The notes under the pieces were generated by a model. It did not search any database. It was given only the letters and a program-made list of their open reading frames with translations, and was not told where the DNA came from. Source: Streptomyces xanthii (lineage in GTDB: Bacteria; Actinomycetota; Actinomycetes; Streptomycetales; Streptomycetaceae). Taken from it: DNA of 64,000 nt. Positions within the stretch are counted from its first letter, which is position 1. Every line of letters starts with the position of its first letter. Below, in pieces: positions 61,215 through 64,000 of this stretch. A program made the position numbers and the translations under genes. Location of the stretch: assembly GCF_014621695.1 (NCBI RefSeq), contig NZ_CP061281.1, positions 3,720,001 to 3,784,000 on the forward strand. Direction: 5' to 3'.

Positions 61215-62027
61215 GTGCCGGCCAGTACTGCGCCTCAGGCGCCGCAAGCACCGACCGCGAAGACCCGCGGGGCCGACACCCGAGCGCTCACCCAGGTGCT
61301 GTTCGCCGAACTCAAGGACCTGCCGCCGGGCAGCCCCGAGCACACCCGCGTGCGCTCGGCGCTCGTCGAGGCGAACCTGCCGCTCGTGCGGTACGCGGCG
61401 GCCCGCTTCCGCAGCCGCAACGAGCCGATGGAGGACGTCGTCCAGGTCGGCACGATCGGGCTCATCAACGCAATCGACCGGTTCGACCCGGACCGGGGCG
61501 TCCAGTTCCCCACCTTCGCGATGCCGACCGTCGTCGGCGAGATCAAGCGCTACTTCCGCGACAACGTGCGGACCGTGCACGTGCCCCGGCGCCTGCACGA
61601 ACTGTGGGTGCAGGTCACCAGCGCCACCGAGGACCTCACCACCGCCTTCGGGCGCTCGCCCACGACCGGCGAGATCGCCGAGCGGCTGCGCATCGGCGAG
61701 GACGAGGTGCTCGCCTGCATCGAGGCCGGACGCTCGTACCACGCGACCTCGCTGGAGGCCGCGCAGGAGGGCGACGGGATGCCCGGGCTGCTCGACCGGC
61801 TCGGCTACGAGGACCCCGAACTCGACGGCGTGGAACACCGCGACCTCGTCCGGCACCTCCTCGTCCAGCTCCCCGAGCGCGAGCAGCGGATCCTTCTCCT
61901 GCGCTACTACTCGAACTTGACGCAGTCTCAGATCAGCGCCGAACTCGGTGTCTCGCAGATGCATGTGTCAAGGCTCCTCGCGCGTAGTTTTGCGCGACTT
62001 CGATCCGCAAACAGGATCGACGCATAG
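61215..62027 (+). CDS. sigF: RNA polymerase sigma factor SigF (SigB/SigF family)
   Basis: A 270-residue alternative sigma factor. In Streptomyces SigF acts late in spore maturation. GTG at 61215 (start [19 protein letters not shown]) has AGGTGGGG upstream; in-frame GTG 61203 would overlap that site. Region 2 reads [20 protein letters not shown], the -10 recognition part [20 protein letters not shown]; region 3 follows, and region 4 helix-turn-helix is [21 protein letters not shown]. Closely resembles sigN just downstream, so the pair arose by duplication. Activity is expected to depend on anti-sigma factors encoded elsewhere. Confidence 0.95.
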   Translation: MPASTAPQAPQAPTAKTRGADTRALTQVLFAELKDLPPGSPEHTRVRSALVEANLPLVRYAAARFRSRNEPMEDVVQVGTIGLINAIDRFDPDRGVQFPTFAMPTVVGEIKRYFRDNVRTVHVPRRLHELWVQVTSATEDLTTAFGRSPTTGEIAERLRIGEDEVLACIEAGRSYHATSLEAAQEGDGMPGLLDRLGYEDPELDGVEHRDLVRHLLVQLPEREQRILLLRYYSNLTQSQISAELGVSQMHVSRLLARSFARLRSANRIDA

Positions 62028-62177
62028 CTGAATCGGGTAGACCGCTTCGGCGGAGATTTCTCGACAGAAACCCCTCCAACTTCGGCCACACCCCCTGTTA
62101 TCAGCGCGTTTTCGCCCCATCCATGTCGACATGTCACTACAGCGCGTTGCCGACATGTGACATTCTGCTGGAACCGC

Positions 62178-62203
62178 GTTTGGCGCGGCCTCCCCTCCGG
62201 TAT
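62178..62203 (+). promoter_or_regulatory. SigB-type promoter upstream of sigN
   Basis: GTTTGG, a 14-base spacer and CGGTAT match the SigB-family promoter pattern (GNNTNN, 14-16 bases, GGGTAY). It lies 71 bases upstream of the sigN start and suggests self-activation or activation by a sister SigB-type factor. Confidence 0.6.
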
Positions 62204-62273
62204 TCAGGTGGAGGCTGCGCTCCTAAATGACGGGAGCGCCCGCCGCGACCGTCCGCGACCTCAAGGGGGTGGC

Positions 62274-63203
62274 ATGTCCGCAGACCAGGGCAGCTCGAAG
62301 GTGCTCACGCTCACGCCCGACGCGTCCGTCGCGTCCGGTGACCTGAGCGAGTCCGCGACCGCCGCGCTGATCGACACTCCGCCCGCTCCTGCCCCGGCCG
62401 CCGTGCCGGCCCAGGCTCCGGAGAGCCCTGAGGCGTCGGGGCCCCTCGACACCCGCACCCTGTCCCGCTCCCTGTTCCTGCGCCTGGCCACCCTCGACGA
62501 GCACAGCCCCGAGCGGGGTTACGTGCGCGACACCCTCATCGAGCTGAACCTGCCGCTGGTGCGCTACGCGGCGGCCCGCTTCCGCAGCCGCAACGAGCCG
62601 ATGGAGGACATCGTCCAGGTCGGCACGATCGGCCTGATCAAGGCGATCGACCGCTTCGACTGCGAGCGGGGCGTGGAGTTCCCGACCTTCGCGATGCCGA
62701 CCGTGGTCGGCGAGATCAAGCGCTTCTTCCGGGACACCTCCTGGTCGGTGCGGGTGCCGCGCCGGCTCCAGGAGCTGCGGCTCGCGCTGACGAAGGCGAG
62801 CGACGAGCTCTCCCAGAAGCTGGACCGCTCGCCGACCGTCCCGGAGCTCGCCGCCGTGCTCGGCGTCTCCGAGGAGGACGTCGTCGACGGCTTGGCGGTG
62901 GGGAACGCGTACACGGCGTCCTCCCTCGACTCGCCGGCCCCCGAGGACGACGGCGGCGAGGGCTCCCTCGCCGACCGCCTCGGGTACGAGGACACGGCCC
63001 TGGAGGGCGTCGAGTACCGGGAGTCGCTCAAGCCGCTGCTGGCCAAGCTGCCGCCGCGCGAGCGCCGCATCATCATGCTCCGCTTCTTCGGGAACATGAC
63101 GCAGTCCCAGATCGGCGAGGAGGTCGGCATCTCGCAGATGCACGTCTCCCGGCTGCTCACCCGCACGCTCGCCCAGCTCAGGGAAGGCCTGATCGCCGAC
63201 TGA
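62274..63203 (+). CDS. sigN: RNA polymerase sigma factor SigN (SigB/SigF family)
   Basis: A 309-residue alternative sigma factor, paralogue of sigF 246 bases upstream. From memory sigN of S. coelicolor drives transcription in the subapical stem of aerial hyphae. N-terminus [16 protein letters not shown] with an Ala/Pro-rich segment to about residue 55; region 2 [20 protein letters not shown] and [20 protein letters not shown]; region 4 [21 protein letters not shown]. The ATG at 62274 follows AAGGGGGTG. The upstream SigB-type promoter suggests autoregulation. Confidence 0.94.
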   Translation: MSADQGSSKVLTLTPDASVASGDLSESATAALIDTPPAPAPAAVPAQAPESPEASGPLDTRTLSRSLFLRLATLDEHSPERGYVRDTLIELNLPLVRYAAARFRSRNEPMEDIVQVGTIGLIKAIDRFDCERGVEFPTFAMPTVVGEIKRFFRDTSWSVRVPRRLQELRLALTKASDELSQKLDRSPTVPELAAVLGVSEEDVVDGLAVGNAYTASSLDSPAPEDDGGEGSLADRLGYEDTALEGVEYRESLKPLLAKLPPRERRIIMLRFFGNMTQSQIGEEVGISQMHVSRLLTRTLAQLREGLIAD

Positions 63204-63273
63204 CCCCGCGGCCCCGCGCCGGGATTCCCGTCGCGGGGTTCCTAATTGACGACCCGTCAGACACACTGGCGCG

Positions 63274-64000
63274 ATGGTGCGCGCATGGGTGCGAGGTCGT
63301 AGAGGGGCGACTGTGGCGGCTGCTTCGGTCGCCGCCGTCTGCCTGGGAGGAACCGCCGCGTTCACACTCGGCGGTGACGCTCCACGGGCCGGCTACGTGG
63401 CGGTGGGCGCGGCGGGCGGCCCCGCCGACGCCTCGGTCCGCGGCACGGCTCCCCGCGGCAAGGTCGAACTGGTCCCGCTGGACCCACCCGGCCCGTCCGG
63501 CGCGGCCCGGGACGCGGACGGCTCCGCCGGATCCGCGTCCGGCGGCGGTCCGGGCGGCTCCGGGGACGGCGGACCGGCCGCGCCGGGCGCCCCGGACGGA
63601 GGCGGCGCGGCGGGCGGCGAAGGCTCTGCATCGCCGGGCGCGCACACTCCGGGGGGCGGCGGCACAGGCTCCGGATCGGGCTCGGGTTCCGGCGGCGACA
63701 CAGGCACGGGATCAGGTACAGGCAGCGGTACGGGTACGAGCCCGGGCGCGCCCGGCACGCCGACGCCGGACCCCTCGGACGAGCCGTCCACCGGCGGCCC
63801 CGCGCTGCTCAAGCTCGTCGGCGATCCCGAACTCGACGACACCGACCGGCGCTGGTGCCAGGACGTCACCCTGACGCTGCTCAACTCCGGAGGCAGCGCG
63901 GTCCGTTCGGGCACCGTGACCTTCGAGACGCACATCATCGGCGCGCTCGGGGTCGACTGGGCGACGATCGAGAACACGGAGAAGCTCCCCGTGCCGATCG
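63274..64000 (+). CDS. Secreted protein, partial (runs off the window)
   Basis: 242 codons are open to the window edge from the ATG at 63274 (MVRAWVRGRRGATVAAASVA). A signal peptide (RGRRGATVAAASVAAVCLGG) is followed by a long low-complexity Gly/Ser/Thr/Pro linker to about residue 165, then a folded segment beginning ALLKLVGDPELDDTDRRWCQ and TLTLLNSGGSAVRSGTVTFE, which looks like a beta-sandwich. A GTG at 63313 after GAGGGGCGA is an alternative start. The gene is not closed within this window, so family and length are unknown. Confidence 0.75.
   Translation, partial: MVRAWVRGRRGATVAAASVAAVCLGGTAAFTLGGDAPRAGYVAVGAAGGPADASVRGTAPRGKVELVPLDPPGPSGAARDADGSAGSASGGGPGGSGDGGPAAPGAPDGGGAAGGEGSASPGAHTPGGGGTGSGSGSGSGGDTGTGSGTGSGTGTSPGAPGTPTPDPSDEPSTGGPALLKLVGDPELDDTDRRWCQDVTLTLLNSGGSAVRSGTVTFETHIIGALGVDWATIENTEKLPVPI

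Overview
This window is a gene-dense, very GC-rich stretch with tightly packed genes, many GTG starts, BldC, two SigB-type sporulation sigma factors, a second Lsr2-like protein and a LAxTG-anchored surface protein. Together these point to the core chromosome of a Streptomyces species. From memory, gene order (DEAD-box helicase, hrpA, bldC, vdh, purM-purF, purS-purQ-purL, lsr2-like, purC, purD, dnaX-ffs, upp, tadA, sigF, sigN) runs parallel to roughly SCO4096 to SCO4034 of S. coelicolor. Species-specific inserts sit between these conserved blocks. No database search was run, so family names rest on motifs and recognised sequence.

Layout. 1-5190: DEAD-box RNA helicase with a 43-residue RGG/RDD tandem repeat, a lipoprotein, a zincin, a membrane metallophosphoesterase. 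5271-5552: tRNA-Glu, tRNA-Asp, tRNA-Phe. 5602-11332: two small-function genes and the giant helicase HrpA. 11429-11744: a second tRNA-Asp, followed by a repeated tRNA 3' end plus terminator. 11854-16106: DUF6274 protein, bldC, hypothetical, valine dehydrogenase, DUF3073 protein. 16151-18785: purF-purM. 19273-24401: Tat-exported sulfatase, META lipoprotein, TetR with a mycothiol-type enzyme, DHA2 exporter. 24472-27664: purS-purQ-purL. 27979-28314: Lsr2-like protein. 28439-32614: tRNA-Gly genes and an ABC exporter/two-component cassette bracketed by identical tRNA-Gly(GCC) copies. 32660-38895: purC, a dimethylformamidase-like protein, a membrane protein that looks like an M48 peptidase without its HExxH motif, purD. 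39029-41579: dnaX, SRP RNA, tRNA-Ser(GGA).

41759-44125 encodes a LADTG-anchored surface protein with a PD-(D/E)XK-like nuclease motif. 44324-51053 is accessory metabolism and regulation: SDR/LysR, propionyl-CoA-type synthetase, cupin, LysR, TauE/SafE permease. 51071-53688 is a penicillin acylase-like protein coupled to a siderophore-type acetyltransferase behind an iron box. 53786-60078: HhH-GPD protein, HerA-like ATPase, a ParB-fold-like protein, LytR_C protein, upp, TadA and its companion, tRNA-Ser(CGA). 60468-64000: a 57-residue membrane peptide, a Dabb protein, sigF, sigN and a truncated secreted protein.

Functionally, the window holds seven genes of de novo purine synthesis (purF, D, S/Q/L, M, C) in four separate transcription units, upp for pyrimidine salvage, translation RNAs with TadA for tRNA editing, SRP RNA and dnaX as housekeeping functions, and bldC, the lsr2-like gene, sigF and sigN as developmental regulators. 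The most unusual items are the surface nuclease-like protein, the degenerate M48-like protein, the iron-box acylase/acetyltransferase pair, the 26-bp inverted repeat near tadA, the tRNA-Asp 3'-end duplication, and the convergent gene pair sharing an 18-bp tandem repeat in both proteins.
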